A DNA stretch of 64,000 bases from Sinorhizobium garamanticum (GTDB lineage: Bacteria > Pseudomonadota > Alphaproteobacteria > Rhizobiales > Rhizobiaceae), in contig NZ_CP120373.1 in NCBI RefSeq assembly GCF_029892065.1, forward strand, positions 2,177,001 to 2,241,000, read 5' to 3'. Below the pieces are notes generated by a model. That model did not search any database and was not told the origin of the DNA. It saw only the letters and a list, made by a program, of their open reading frames with translations. A program made the translations under genes and the position numbers. Positions 1 through 10,500 of the stretch are shown here, in pieces; within the stretch, counting starts at the first letter, position 1, and every line of letters begins with the position of its first letter.

Positions 1-4
1 CGTT

Positions 5-1297
5 TTGGGTGCGGACCAGTATCCCGTCGATCGCCTCCAGGCGGGAGAGGAATTTCGTGACGTGATTGTCGAACTGGGACGGACGTCTTCAGGCGCGACA
101 GAAGATCGACGACGGGTTTTGCAGTTTCGCGGCTTTGCCCTTCCCGACGCGAAGGGCAACCCGGAGTCATACGTTCTGGTTATCGAGAACGTTACTGAGA
201 AGATCAGCGCCGAAGACCGGTTCGAGCGGACATTTGCGGCCAATCCCGCGCCGGCGATCATCTGCCGCTTGTCCGATCTGCGTTATGTCAGGGTCAATGC
301 GGGCTTTTTGGCGATGGCGAGCTATAGCCGGGACGACCTCATCGGTCGGTCCGCCTATGAGTTCGACGTTTTGGAGAACGCGGAAAAGAAGGATGTCGCG
401 CTCGCCAGTCTTCGCGACGGCCGGACTATTCCGCAAATGGAATCGACGGTTCGACTTCCCGACGGAAAAACCAAAGCCGTCATCGTTGCCGGCCAGCCGA
501 TCGAGATCGGTGAAGAGAAATGCATGCTCTTCACCTTCATCGACATGGAGCCTCGCAAGCATATGGAGGACGCTCTGCGCCAGAGCGAGGAGCGCTTCGC
601 CCGGTCGTTCAGGCTGACGCCGATTCCAACGATGCTGTCGACACGGGACGGCTTGCGCATTTTGGATGTCAACGACGCCTTCAAGACTGTGCTCGGCTAT
701 GAACCGGCAGAGGTGATCGGGCGAACGAGCGCCGAACTGCCGATCTGGGTGGACAAGGCCGCGCGCAAGCACCTCGAAAGTGAGATCCAGGCGTCCGGCA
801 GCTTACGCAAGGTCGAGGTGCAACTGCGCACGCCCCACGATGAAGTGCTCGACTGCCTCATCTCCGCAGAGACGGTCAGCATTCAGGACGAGGAATGCGT
901 CCTGACGGTCATCCAGGACATCACCGAGCGCAAGCGCTCGGAAGAGGAGCTTATCGCGGCGATCGAGGCCGTGATGCAGGACACCTCCTGGTTCAGCCGG
1001 ACGATCATCGAGAAGCTCGCTCTTCTTCGTCGCCCTGGCTCGTCAGGCAAGCCGGAAGCAAGTCTATCTGATTTGACCCCGCGGGAACTCGAGGTACTCG
1101 GGCTCATGTGTCAGGGGCTCACCAATGCGGCGATCGTGAAGAAACTGGGTGTGACGCAGAATACCGTACGCAATCACATCGCTCGAATCTACGTGAAGAT
1201 CGATGTGCATGACAGGGCAGGCGCTGTCGTGTGGGCGCGCGAGCGCGGCTTTACTGGAAACCACAAACCAGGCCCGGTGCGGCCGGGGCCGCGCTGA
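5..1297 (+). CDS. PAS-domain LuxR-type transcriptional regulator (5'-partial)
   Basis: Probable cytoplasmic sensor-regulator. Residues 1-70 look like the tail of one PAS domain ending in a PAC-like segment. Two further PAS units follow at about 70-185 and 195-310 (VNDAFKTVLGYEPAEVIGR is typical). A GerE-type helix-turn-helix occupies about 357-416 (LTPRELEVLGLM, then NTVRNHIARIY). The reading frame is open to the left edge and its first usable codon there is a TTG inside a PAS fold, so the real start is probably outside the window. The ligand is unknown. A GAF histidine kinase follows 153 bases downstream on the same strand, but it has its own start and ribosome-binding site, so pairing with it is only inferred. 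Confidence 0.85.
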   Translation: MGADQYPVDRLQAGEEFRDVIVELGRTSSGATEDRRRVLQFRGFALPDAKGNPESYVLVIENVTEKISAEDRFERTFAANPAPAIICRLSDLRYVRVNAGFLAMASYSRDDLIGRSAYEFDVLENAEKKDVALASLRDGRTIPQMESTVRLPDGKTKAVIVAGQPIEIGEEKCMLFTFIDMEPRKHMEDALRQSEERFARSFRLTPIPTMLSTRDGLRILDVNDAFKTVLGYEPAEVIGRTSAELPIWVDKAARKHLESEIQASGSLRKVEVQLRTPHDEVLDCLISAETVSIQDEECVLTVIQDITERKRSEEELIAAIEAVMQDTSWFSRTIIEKLALLRRPGSSGKPEASLSDLTPRELEVLGLMCQGLTNAAIVKKLGVTQNTVRNHIARIYVKIDVHDRAGAVVWARERGFTGNHKPGPVRPGPR

Positions 1298-1450
1298 ATG
1301 ATGCAAATGTACTATGCTGCATGATCTGACCGGGTCTAGGGCGTAGGGCCGCAGAGCCGTAGTGAACGACTGCGGACACCCAAGGAGAGGTGCGTAGAGT
1401 TCGGCCACTCCTTCCTTCGGCGATGTGCGCGCGTTGGAGGGGCAGGTTTC

Positions 1451-2614
1451 GTGCGGCAAGCTCAAGAATTGAAAGAAAATCGTCTCGGCCTTTCGGATCG
1501 TTATGATGTCGCGGTTACTTCGGCTGCGCCGGCATTCGACGAAATCGTCGGGTTGGCGACAGAAGTGTGCGACGCGCCCGTCGCCACGATCCATTTTGTC
1601 GATGAGGGTGATCAGTGGATTCAGGCGGCTACCAGCCTGCGCGACGAGGATAGCGCCGATCCAGGCAGTATTTGCGCGTTAGCGCAGCCCTCAGATGAGG
1701 TCATCGTCGTTCGGGACCTCGTAACGGATGCGCGGTTCAGGAACTATCTGCGAACGCACCCGGCAAGCTCGGTGCGCTTTTACGCGGCGGCTTCACTTGT
1801 TGCTCCGGACGGGACCTATGTCGGTGCCCTTTGCGTGCTCGATCGGCAGCCGCGCGATCTGAGCGACAAGCAGCGGTCTCTGTTGAAGGCGTTGGCCCGC
1901 CGTGTGATCACCGAGCTCGAGCTGCGGCGGTCGCTTGAAGCCGAGCGCGTGGCGCGTCGTGATGCGGAACAGCTCTTGATGGAAAAGGATCGGCTGCTGG
2001 CGCAGAACCATGTGCTCATGCAGGAAGTCGATCACCGGGTGAAGAACTCGCTGCAATTGGTGTCGAGCATGCTGACGCTGCAAGCACGCCGGCTCACCAA
2101 CATCGAGGCTGCGCTTGCGATCAAGGAAGCACAGCGCCGAATTGCAAGCGTCGCGGCCGCGCATGACCAACTCTATCGAGCCTCAGGCAGCGACAGGGTC
2201 GACATGTCGGTGTTCCTTGAGGGCATTTGTGGAGCGCTCGCAGCTCACCGGCCGAGCAATGTCGATGGCATTGAAGTCCGTGCTCAACCGATCGAATTTG
2301 GTTCGAAGCGGGCGATGAAGACGGGAATGCTCGTCGCCGAGCTCGTGATGAACGGCTTGAAGCACGCTTATCCGGCAGATCGCCACGGCAGCATCAGAGT
2401 CGAGCTCTGGTCAACGGGGTCGATCGCTCGCCTGACGGTGAGCGATGATGGCGTTGGCCTACCGAGCGACTTCAACAACGAAGACAGCCCCGGACTCGGC
2501 ATGCGCCTGATCCGGTCAATCGTCGATCAGTTTGGAGGGACGCTTAGGGTCGAGGCGGGGCATGGTGCTCGTGTGGTGGTCGATATCCCGAAGAACGGCG
2601 CGAATGCTGGGTAG
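1451..2614 (+). CDS. GAF-domain HisKA_2-family sensor histidine kinase
   Basis: Soluble sensor kinase without membrane segments. An N-terminal GAF domain (about 25-160) is followed by a short coiled coil and a HisKA_2 phosphoacceptor region with His195 in EVDHRVKNSLQL. The C-terminal ATPase domain keeps its N box (Asn301 in MNGLKHAYP), the G1 box SDDGVGLP (331-338) and the G2 box GLGMRL (348-353). This architecture is typical of alphaproteobacterial kinases for general stress or light signalling, which often work with orphan response regulators; that role is inference, since no regulator gene is adjacent. The GTG start is chosen because GGAGGGG lies about eight bases upstream. Confidence 0.88.
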   Translation: MRQAQELKENRLGLSDRYDVAVTSAAPAFDEIVGLATEVCDAPVATIHFVDEGDQWIQAATSLRDEDSADPGSICALAQPSDEVIVVRDLVTDARFRNYLRTHPASSVRFYAAASLVAPDGTYVGALCVLDRQPRDLSDKQRSLLKALARRVITELELRRSLEAERVARRDAEQLLMEKDRLLAQNHVLMQEVDHRVKNSLQLVSSMLTLQARRLTNIEAALAIKEAQRRIASVAAAHDQLYRASGSDRVDMSVFLEGICGALAAHRPSNVDGIEVRAQPIEFGSKRAMKTGMLVAELVMNGLKHAYPADRHGSIRVELWSTGSIARLTVSDDGVGLPSDFNNEDSPGLGMRLIRSIVDQFGGTLRVEAGHGARVVVDIPKNGANAG

Positions 2615-2651
2615 CAGCACGCGCCGATAGATAGATCGCTTTTGGTCCCTG

Positions 2652-3635
2652 TCACGCACTGGAGACCGACACGTCCGCGTGCCGCTGCACACCTATCGCC
2701 GCTAGCAGCCCTGCGTCTTCGCCGAGACCGGCGTTGGGCGTCGTCAGCAGTGTATCGCCATAGAAGATCGAATTTGCCCCGGCGACAAGGCAAAGGATCT
2801 GCGCTTCCCGGCTCAGGGCGGCGCGTCCGGCCGAAAGCCTCACGACAGAAGCCGGCATAACGAGCCGGGCTGTTGCCACCATGCGCACAAGTTCCAGCGG
2901 GTCGATCCGCGGCCGCGCGGCGAGCGGCGTACCGCTCACCGGCACGAGCGCGTTGATTGGTACGCTCTCCGGGTGAGGATCGAAATTGGCGAGAACCTGG
3001 AGCATGGCGGCGCGGTCTCGCCCGCTCTCGCCCATCCCTATAATGCCCCCGCAGCAGAGCTCAATGCCGGCCGCGCGCACCGTCGCCAGTGTTTCAAGCC
3101 GGTCCTGATAGGTGCGGGTTGTGATGATGCGGCTGTAGAACTCGGGACTGGTGTCGAGATTGTGGTTGTAGGCTGTCAGCCCCGCCGCCGCGAGGCGCGC
3201 GGCCTGGTGGGGCTTGAGCATGCCGAGCGTCACGCAAGCTTCCATACCGAGGGCTCTGACGCCCTCGACCATCTCGATGACGGCATCGAATTCCTTGCCG
3301 TCGCGCACCTGACGCCAGGCGGCTCCCATGCAGAACCGCTCCGCCCCTGCCGCCTTGGCAGTCGCCGCCAAAGCGACGACCTTTTGCGGGTCCATCAGCC
3401 TGTCGCGGGTGAGTTCGACTTCGCGGTGATGGGCCGATTGCGGGCAATAGGCGCAATCTTCAGGGCATCCCCCGGTCTTGATCGAGAGCAGACTCGCCTT
3501 TTGGACCCTGTTGGGATCGTGGTGGAGGCGGTGGACGGTGCTGGCGCGGCCGATCAGCTCTAGGAGCGGCAGCTCATGCAACGCTTCGATTTCCTCGACG
3601 GTCCAGTCGTGCCGGATGCTACTGTCGTCGGTCAT
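2652..3635 (-). CDS. bioB: Biotin synthase BioB
   Basis: Radical SAM enzyme that inserts sulfur into dethiobiotin to form biotin. The [4Fe-4S] motif CPEDCAYC carries Cys57, Cys61 and Cys64, and the conserved [12 protein letters not shown] and GGIIGMGES segments are present. At 327 residues it has the normal family length. The open frame extends further upstream, but the ATG at 3635 is chosen because it overlaps the bioY stop as ATGA, which implies translational coupling. No bioF, bioD or bioA lies here, so the locus supplies only import plus the last synthetic step. Expression is probably repressed by BioR through the boxes in front of bioY. Confidence 0.97.
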   Translation of the reverse strand: MTDDSSIRHDWTVEEIEALHELPLLELIGRASTVHRLHHDPNRVQKASLLSIKTGGCPEDCAYCPQSAHHREVELTRDRLMDPQKVVALAATAKAAGAERFCMGAAWRQVRDGKEFDAVIEMVEGVRALGMEACVTLGMLKPHQAARLAAAGLTAYNHNLDTSPEFYSRIITTRTYQDRLETLATVRAAGIELCCGGIIGMGESGRDRAAMLQVLANFDPHPESVPINALVPVSGTPLAARPRIDPLELVRMVATARLVMPASVVRLSAGRAALSREAQILCLVAGANSIFYGDTLLTTPNAGLGEDAGLLAAIGVQRHADVSVSSA

Positions 3636-4195
3636 TGCGAGGCCTCCCGCAGCGGTGCAGGAAGCAGGCCGAATCCGACAGCGACAACGACGATCTTGAC
3701 CAGATCGCCGAGAAGGAAAGGCAGAACGCCAACGGCGAGAAGTTGAGCGGCCGGGATATAGAGCGCGAGCCACGCGACGCCGAATGCATAGACCACGGAG
3801 ATACCGATCAGCATCGCAGCAAGACGCCCGAGTAGCCTCTTGCCGGACGCCAGCCATCCCACCAACCAGGATGCAATGAGGTAGCCAGCGAGATAACCGC
3901 CCGTCGGGCCAACCATATAGGCAAGACCGATGCCCCGTTCCGGCGATCCGGAGAAAACGGGAAACCCAAGGGCGCCGGCGACGAGATAAGCGAGGAAGAT
4001 CGACACGGCGATACGGGGACCGAAATAGACGGTAAATGCCATGACCGCCAAGGTGTGGAGCGTCATGGGAACCGGCCAGAACGGAACCTGGATTTTTGCG
4101 GCCAACGTCATCAGGGCGACGCCGGCGAGAACGATGAAACAGGTTCGGGCTATTTGTGCCCGATGCTCGACAAGCCTTGCGGCAGCGGCGACCAT
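3632..4195 (-). CDS. bioY: Biotin transporter BioY (ECF S-component)
   Basis: Integral membrane biotin-binding subunit of 187 residues with about six hydrophobic helices. The family signature region around [21 protein letters not shown] is clear. In many alphaproteobacteria BioY works with BioM and BioN; neither is here, so it may act alone or use components encoded elsewhere. It is the first gene of a bioY-bioB operon. A ribosome-binding site (CAGGAGA) sits just upstream of the ATG, and the BioR box at 4211-4220 overlaps a perfect TATAAT -10 candidate on this strand. Confidence 0.95.
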   Translation of the reverse strand: MVAAAARLVEHRAQIARTCFIVLAGVALMTLAAKIQVPFWPVPMTLHTLAVMAFTVYFGPRIAVSIFLAYLVAGALGFPVFSGSPERGIGLAYMVGPTGGYLAGYLIASWLVGWLASGKRLLGRLAAMLIGISVVYAFGVAWLALYIPAAQLLAVGVLPFLLGDLVKIVVVAVGFGLLPAPLREASQ

Positions 4196-4210
4196 GTGAA
4201 CTCTCCTGAA

Positions 4211-4220
4211 TTATAGATAA
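4211..4220. promoter_or_regulatory. BioR operator in front of bioY
   Basis: TTATAGATAA, an exact match to the BioR consensus. On the minus strand it overlaps TATAAT just upstream of the bioY ribosome-binding site, so bound BioR would block the -10 region. Confidence 0.85.
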
Positions 4221-4283
4221 TTATTCGATTCTATCGCTAGATAGAGTCCACAAAAGGATCGAGAGTTCAAGTCATCCGACAGA

Positions 4284-4293
4284 TAATAGATAA
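4284..4293. promoter_or_regulatory. Second, weaker BioR-like box upstream of bioY
   Basis: TAATAGATAA differs from the BioR consensus at one position. It lies 63 bases upstream of the first box and next to the bioR stop codon, and could be an auxiliary site. Confidence 0.55.
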
Positions 4294-4294
4294 T

Positions 4295-4951
4295 TCAGCC
4301 GCGAGCGACGACTTTTCCCGCCGGGGCGTGCCGCGGCTTCTGGCCGACCCATTGAACATGGCGGGCTAGCACCGAAGCGGCGGCTTCCACGTCTCCAGCA
4401 CGCAGGCCGGCAAGGATCGCCCGGTGATCGCGGTCGGTCGGCGCGTCCCATTCTGCTCGCCAACCGGAGAACAGGAAACGCGCACTGGCCGCATGCAGGT
4501 CGTCGATTGCCTTGAGGAGGCGAGGCATCTTGCAAGGGGTGAGGAGGATACGATGGAAGGTGCGGTTGGCCTCTTCCCAAGCCTGCACATCGCCCGCACG
4601 ATCGCCGGCCCTTGTGGCTTCCTCGGCCTGATCAAGAATGGCTTTTGTCAGGTGCGGGGCAGCATTGCGTAGCGCGAGCACTTCGAGCGCTGCGCGCATT
4701 TCTGCGACCTCGCGAACATCTTCAAGACTGAATTCGGCGACGCGCACGCCCTTGCGGGGCTCACTCACCACCAGACCCTGCGCTTCGAGGCGACGGAACG
4801 CTTCGCGCACGGGCACGTGGCTGGCGCCGAACTCCTCGGCAATGTGGTCCTGTCTTAGTTTACTGCCGGCCATAATTGCGCCCGAGACAATGCGGTCGGC
4901 GAGCGTGCGGCTGATCCGCACCGCGATGGTGTCGTCCTTTGCTGTCGTCAT
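4295..4951 (-). CDS. bioR: GntR-family biotin regulator BioR
   Basis: FCD-type GntR repressor of 218 residues: winged helix at about 8-75 (ASHVPVREAFRRLEAQGLV) and an all-helical FCD effector domain at about 80-205. BioR is the known biotin regulator of many alphaproteobacteria and binds TTATMKATAA palindromes. Identity is supported by three such boxes around this gene and by the bioYB operon directly downstream. Oddity: the box at 4955-4964 ends four bases before the ATG, where a Shine-Dalgarno should be, and none is visible. The transcript may be leaderless, or translation may begin at the in-frame GTG ten codons later (4921). Confidence 0.9.
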   Translation of the reverse strand: MTTAKDDTIAVRISRTLADRIVSGAIMAGSKLRQDHIAEEFGASHVPVREAFRRLEAQGLVVSEPRKGVRVAEFSLEDVREVAEMRAALEVLALRNAAPHLTKAILDQAEEATRAGDRAGDVQAWEEANRTFHRILLTPCKMPRLLKAIDDLHAASARFLFSGWRAEWDAPTDRDHRAILAGLRAGDVEAAASVLARHVQWVGQKPRHAPAGKVVARG

Positions 4952-4954
4952 ATT

Positions 4955-4964
4955 TTATAGATAA
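4955..4964. promoter_or_regulatory. BioR operator in front of bioR
   Basis: TTATAGATAA, identical to the bioY box, three bases upstream of the annotated bioR ATG. It implies autorepression and raises doubt about the translation start. Confidence 0.8.
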
Positions 4965-5242
4965 TTCGTGAACCGCGTTCCGTCGAGCCGAATGTGGTGG
5001 CCACAGGGATGACGCCGACCATCGGCATAATGATGAGGGTGACGGAGAAAGTCTCGTCGAGCTTTCTCTTCCAGGGCTCCGCGCCGTCGGGCGTGCTGTA
5101 GGACATCATGGCCGCTGTCTTCCGGCACGGGGGTCACGATGTCACCCGGTTCCGCGGCGGCGCGCGCCTCGTGAGTCAAACTCGCCTGGGAAGCCGAGGC
5201 TTCAGCGAATCAGATGAAGTCGTCGCGAGCGAAGGGCGGCGC

Positions 5243-6181
5243 TCACGCGCCGCCCTTCTTACGGAAGTCGAAGCAGCGGATGCCGAGCTTTCTCGCCTTG
5301 TCGGCGAGATTGTCCTGGATGCCGGTGCCCGGGAAGATGATGACGCCGATCGGGAGGACGTCGAGCATGGCGTCGTTGCGCTTGAAGGGCGCCGCCTTGG
5401 CGTGCTTCGTCCAGTCGGGCTTGAAGGCGATCTGCGCGACGTTGCGATGATCGGCCCAGCGGGCAGCGATGCGTTCGGCGCCCTTGGGGGATCCGCCATG
5501 CATCAGCACCATGTCCGGGTGCTTCGCGTGGACCCGATCGAGCGTGCCCCAGATCAGCTGATGATCGTTGAAGTCGAGGCCTCCGGTGAAGGCGATCTTC
5601 GGACCGGGTGGCAGCATCACCTGGGTCTCGGCGTGCTTCTTCGCGGCCAGGAAGTCGCGGCTGTCGATCATCGCGGCCGTCATCGCCCGGTGATTGACCA
5701 TCGATCCGGAGCGCGGGCGCCAGCTCGAGCCGGTGTGGCGCTCGAACTGCTCGGCGGCCTGATCGCGCATGAGCTCGAAGGCGTCGCGGCGTTCGAGGAG
5801 AGTCTGGCCCTCAGCAATGAGGCGCTCGAGGTCGTTGGATTTGACTTCGCTGCCGTCCTGTTCCCGCTGGCTGCGGCGCTGCGCCTGCTCGTTGTCGTCG
5901 AGCTCGCGTTCGATCCGCTCGGTGGCGCGGTGGAAGAGATTGACCGTCGACCACAGCAGGTCCTCGAGGTCGGGTTCGAGCCGGGTGTCGCTGAGGCTCA
6001 CGATCAGCGCGTCGAAGATGTCGGCCACCGCGCCGGCGACGATGTTGCCTTCGGGGAGAGGCCGTGGATCCGGCTCGTCTTCGAAGGGACGGTAGCCGTA
6101 GAGCTGGAGTTCGTTGAGGACATGGTCGGTCGGGGATGAGGCGTGATGCGGCTCATAGCTGTCGTCCTGCTCGCTCGTCAT
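5243..6181 (-). CDS. DUF2493 (YspA-type SLOG) domain protein
   Basis: 312-residue protein. The N-terminal half is acidic and helical; the C-terminal part (about 190-305) is a DUF2493 domain with KIAFTGGLDF, LMHGGSPKGAERIAARWA and IIFPGTGIQDN, the nucleotide-binding loops of SLOG-type Rossmann proteins. Function is unknown; the family is common on phages, plasmids and integrative elements. The start MTSEQDD is chosen because the longer upstream frame is low-complexity sequence of the leader. Its neighbours (Toprim protein, strawberry-notch protein) make it part of an element-maintenance module. The roughly 290 bases between this gene's stop and bioR contain no convincing gene. Confidence 0.8.
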   Translation of the reverse strand: MTSEQDDSYEPHHASSPTDHVLNELQLYGYRPFEDEPDPRPLPEGNIVAGAVADIFDALIVSLSDTRLEPDLEDLLWSTVNLFHRATERIERELDDNEQAQRRSQREQDGSEVKSNDLERLIAEGQTLLERRDAFELMRDQAAEQFERHTGSSWRPRSGSMVNHRAMTAAMIDSRDFLAAKKHAETQVMLPPGPKIAFTGGLDFNDHQLIWGTLDRVHAKHPDMVLMHGGSPKGAERIAARWADHRNVAQIAFKPDWTKHAKAAPFKRNDAMLDVLPIGVIIFPGTGIQDNLADKARKLGIRCFDFRKKGGA

Positions 6182-6488
6182 GGGATGCTCCTTCGTCGGT
6201 GTGACCGCGACCCTCGCGGCCTTCATGGCGACGGAAGCCCACGGGCGGGCCGGACGGGCAGCCCGAGCGAAGCGAGGGCCATGATGGCTAAGGCCGAATA
6301 TTTTGCTTCGCGCTGCAAAGGCCCGGGAGGGCCGGCGGAAAATAGTCGGCCGCCGCCATTGCCTGGCCGGCCCGCTTGTGGGCCGCTCGCCCTCTCGAAG
6401 GCCCGGGTCGCAGCCCTCTCCGGCGAGACTGGGCAACCGGGCGATGAAGGGGACGCGAAGCGCAGCGCCCCCTCGTTCCCATTACCGG
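6182..6488. other. Gene-free leader between the Toprim and DUF2493 genes
   Basis: 307 bases of very GC-rich sequence with several short inverted repeats (for example GGGCCGG/CCGGCCC combinations). No reading frame on either strand looks protein-like. It probably carries the promoter of the DUF2493 gene. Confidence 0.4.
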
Positions 6489-7550
6489 CTATGCCGCCAG
6501 CGCCATGAAGCGGGCGACGTCCTCGGCTGCGAGTTGCGTCCGGATCCCCGCCCGCAGGGCATCGACGCCAAGCTGCCGGAGATCCTCGTTGAAGTCGCCA
6601 CGTGCGGGCGACAGGACGATCGTGTCGATCCCGACCGCCTGGGCCCGTTCGATCAGGCAGTCACGCGCCGCATCGCCGGCCGGATCGTTATCGCGGGCGA
6701 TGTAGAGCCGGCGGAGCAGCGGGCCGAACAGGAGCGCGGAGAGATGCGCGGCCGAGAGCGCGGCTGTCATCGGCATGTGCGGCAGCACCATGCGCAGCGA
6801 GAGCATCGTCTCGATACCTTCGCCGGCCGCCATCACGCTGCCGGCGACATCAAAGCGGACGGCGTGCCCGAGAAGATCGCCCATAGCGCGGCGTGGCGTG
6901 TCGATCGGCGCCTTGCCGAGTCGGAGGGGGTGGAACCCGTCGGGATCGAGCCAGGTGCGATGCGCGCCGGTGATGCGCGCATCGAGATCGGTAACCGCGG
7001 CGATCATTGCCGGCCAGGTTTCGGTCGGCGCGTGTTCATCGGCCCGATGGTAGCATTGGGGGTGGTAGCGCAGGCTTCCGGTTCCGTGCAGAGCCGTAAT
7101 GCCGCGAGTGCGCAAATACGTCTCGACGAGCGTGCCGGGAATCGGTCGTGACATGGCGAAGAGCCGACGTGCTGCTTCGGGAGACCGGCCCGGCGCCGGG
7201 GCCGATCGGTGCCTGGGCGATGGGTCCAGATCTGATCGCGGCAGGCTGAGGAAGGCGCGAGCCTCCTCGGCAACATCCTTGAAATCGACGAAGCCGCAGC
7301 TCTCGCGGATCACGTCGAGCAGGTCGCCATGTTCTGCCGTGGCGGCGTCGGTCCACTTGCCGGCCGCGCCCTTGCCGGATGCCGGGCCTTTCAGGCGCAC
7401 GAACATCGAGCGGCCGGGCGTGTTGCGGACGTCGCCGACGAGCCAGTAATTGCCCTCGCGATGGCCGGCGGAGAGATAATGGCGGCACACCGCCTCGGCC
7501 TCCCGGCCGAGACGCTGTGCGAGTTCGGAGGCGTCGAGGCGAGCCATCAT
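6489..7550 (-). CDS. Toprim-domain protein (primase/DUF7146-like)
   Basis: 353-residue plasmid/phage-primase-like protein. An N-terminal zinc-finger-like or substrate region (CRHYLSAGHREGNYWLVGD) precedes a C-terminal Toprim fold with the conserved Glu in AAGEGIETMLSLR and the acidic pair in YIARDNDPAGD. Toprim proteins of this kind are found on conjugative elements and probably act in DNA priming or processing; the exact reaction here is inferred. The ATG overlaps the stop codon of the upstream strawberry-notch gene (ATGA), so the two are translationally coupled. Confidence 0.82.
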   Translation of the reverse strand: MMARLDASELAQRLGREAEAVCRHYLSAGHREGNYWLVGDVRNTPGRSMFVRLKGPASGKGAAGKWTDAATAEHGDLLDVIRESCGFVDFKDVAEEARAFLSLPRSDLDPSPRHRSAPAPGRSPEAARRLFAMSRPIPGTLVETYLRTRGITALHGTGSLRYHPQCYHRADEHAPTETWPAMIAAVTDLDARITGAHRTWLDPDGFHPLRLGKAPIDTPRRAMGDLLGHAVRFDVAGSVMAAGEGIETMLSLRMVLPHMPMTAALSAAHLSALLFGPLLRRLYIARDNDPAGDAARDCLIERAQAVGIDTIVLSPARGDFNEDLRQLGVDALRAGIRTQLAAEDVARFMALAA

Positions 7551-10500
7551 GCAGCCTCCCGCTCACCGATGCGCTCGATCGGATAGCGCTCGAGCACCTT
7601 CGCGAGGATCGCAGGGCCGCTCGCATCAGTCGGCACGAACATGCGCAGCTTCCACGAAATGATCTCGTGGAAAAGGCCGTAGGCGCTGAGGCGCTCGCGC
7701 ATGGTGTCGGAAAAGCCGGAGAGCTCGATCCGGTGGGCGCCCATGACGCGGACGCGGCGGAGCTGCAGGCCCTCGGTGAGATCGAGGACGGTGCGCCCCT
7801 CCATCAGCGCCGTGAAGGCCCCGTCCGGTGAGAGGCTGGACCCGCCGGTGACGCAGGCGGTCGCCGCCCAGGCCGGGGAGACGCGGCGGCCGATGATGCG
7901 CTCGCCCGAGTCGGTCTGCAGGCGATAGACCCGCGTCGACTCGTTCGGCAGGCGCTTCCAGATCGGCAGGAGCAAGCCGCTGACGATGTGGATCGTGCTG
8001 TCGGTGAATGCGGGCACCGATGACACTTCGCGCTCCCACGCCAAGGCAAAAGCGGTACGATCGGCCTCGACCCAGCGGGTCTCGCCCATCAACGCAACGG
8101 GAATGTTCTGCTGCTCCATCGGCCGGATGAGCCGGACGCGGCGTTCGATCTCGCCATCGTCGAGCATCATGCTCGTGGTCGGGATCTGCACGGCTGCCCG
8201 CCCCGATCGCTCGTTGACGAGCAGGACGGCGCGCGGATCGTCGAGATGGCGCAGCGCATCGAACAGTGTGGCAGGCCGGTTGCGTTCGCGCTGCGTGATC
8301 GTCAGAAGCCGGGTCTCGGCCGACGTGCCGGGATGGGAGTAGATCGTCTGCTGGTCGGTGACGACAAAGCTCTCGGCTGTCAGCGTCTCCAGCCCGACAT
8401 CATAGACGCCGGATGCGATTGCGCCTTCGATCCGCTTCGTAAGCAGCTGCTCGAAGGCGGTGAACAGGATGTTCTGGAGGTCGATGGTGAGCGCGAGCAG
8501 CCGGTTGAGGAAGGTGGTGATCGGCGGAAGCTCGTCCTTGATGCCATTCGCATCGGTCAGCTTGAGCCCAGTCGTCTCCTCGAACATCTGCAAGGAACAG
8601 CCATCGACCTTGCCCTTGACCAGCAGCAGATAGAGCTGGCGCAGCGCGTCATGGGCATAGTGGCTCTCCAGATTGTCCTCGGGCCGGAACAGGCCCTGGC
8701 CGCCCGTCTGGCGCTGGCCCTTGGTGATGGCGCCGAGCGTGTCCAGCCGGCGGGCGATGGTGGAGAGGAAGCGCTTCTCCGCCTTCACGTTGGTGGCGAT
8801 CGGCCGGAAGAGCGGCGGCTGCTGCTGGTTCGTGCGGTTGGTGCGCCCGAGTCCCTGGATGGCGGTGTCGGCCTTCCAGCCCGGCTCGAGCAGGTAGTGC
8901 ACGCGCAGACGCCGGTTCTTCGCGGAGAGCTCGGCGTGATAGCTGCGGCCGGTGCCGCCGGCGTCGGAGAAGACCAGAATGCGCTTCTCGTCATCCATGA
9001 AGGCCTGCGTCTCGGCGAGGTTGGCGGAGCCGGCGCGGTTCTCGACCGCGAGACGGTCACCCTTGCGCACGATGCGCCGCGAGCGGCCCGTCACCTCGGC
9101 GACCATCTCAGTCCCAAAGCGCTGGATGATCTGGTCAAGTGCGCCGGGGACCGGCTGCAACGAGGCGAGTTTCTCGATCAGGCGGTCACGGCGCGCCACG
9201 GCCTCACGGCTCTCGACCGGTTGGCCGTCGCGATAGACGGGGCGTGAGGAGAGATTGCCCTCGCTGTCGGTGAAGGGCTCGTAGAGCTGCACCGGAAAGG
9301 AGTGGGCGAGGTAGTCGAGCACATATTCGCGCGGCGTGATGTCGACCTGGACGTCGTTCCATTCCTCGGTCGGTATTTCCGCCAGGCGACGTTCCATCAG
9401 CGCCTCGCCGGTCGAGACGATCTGGATCACGGCCGAGTGGCCCGCGGCGAGATCGCGATCGATCGAGGCGATCAGCGACGGCGTCTTCATGCTCGTGATG
9501 AGGTGCGAGAAGAAACGCTGTTTGGCGCTCTCGAACGCGCTGCGCGCCGCAGACATGGCCTGGGCATTGAGCGTGCCCGTCTCGCCGGTGATGTTGGCGG
9601 CCTGCATCGCCGCGTCGAGATTGTTGTGAATGATCGAAAAGGCGCCGGCATAGGCGTCGTAGATGCGGATTTGCTCGGGCGTCAGCTCGTGCTCGACAAG
9701 CTCATATTCGACGCCTTCATAGGAGAGCGAGCGCGCGGCATAGAGGCCGAGCGCCTTCAGGTCGCGCGCAAGCACTTCCATGGCCGCAACGCCGCCCGCC
9801 TCGATCGCCTCGACGAATTCGGCGCGGGTGGCGAACGGAAAATCCTCGCCGCCCCAGAGCCCGAGCCGTTGCGCATAGGCGAGGTTATGCACCGTGGTAG
9901 CGCCGGTCGCCGAGACATAGACGACGCGAGCGTTCGGCAGGGCATGCTGGAGCCTGAGGCCCGCGCGACCCTGCTGCGACCCGGCCTGTTCGCCGCGTTC
10001 TCCTTTGCCGCCGGCGGCGTTCTGCATGGCGTGGCTCTCGTCGAAAATTATCACTCCATCGAAGTCGGAGCCCAACCATTCGACGATCTGGCGCACGCGC
10101 GAAACCTTCTCACCGCGCTCGTCGGAGCGTAGCGTGGCATAGGTGGTGAATAGGATGCCTTCCGAGAGTCGGACGGGCGTGCCTTGGCGAAAGCGGGAGA
10201 GCGGCGTCACAAGCAGACGCTCCATACCGAGCGCCGACCAGTCGCGCTGCGCGTCCTCGATCAGCTTGTCAGATTTCGATACCCAGACCGCGCGGCGGCG
10301 GCCCTTCAGCCAGTTGTCGAGCAGGATGCCGGCAACCTGCCGGCCCTTGCCCGCGCCGGTGCCGTCGCCAAGGAACCAACCGCGGCGGAAGCGGACGGCG
10401 TTCGGGGCGTCATCGCGCGCCGCTGCGACGACGTCGAAGGTTTCGTCGACAGTCCAGGATCCGGCGAGGAAGTCGGTGTGCGCCTCGCCGGCATAAACGA

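Noticed and set aside
4955-5179. Small minus-strand frame of 74 codons upstream of bioR
   Set aside because: It ends in the BioR box and has no recognisable features. Another frame here gives a short hydrophobic stretch, but too little to call a gene remnant.
8246-10132. Two plus-strand frames of 333 and 276 codons
   Set aside because: Antisense to the strawberry-notch gene; no motifs, and interrupted relative to one another.
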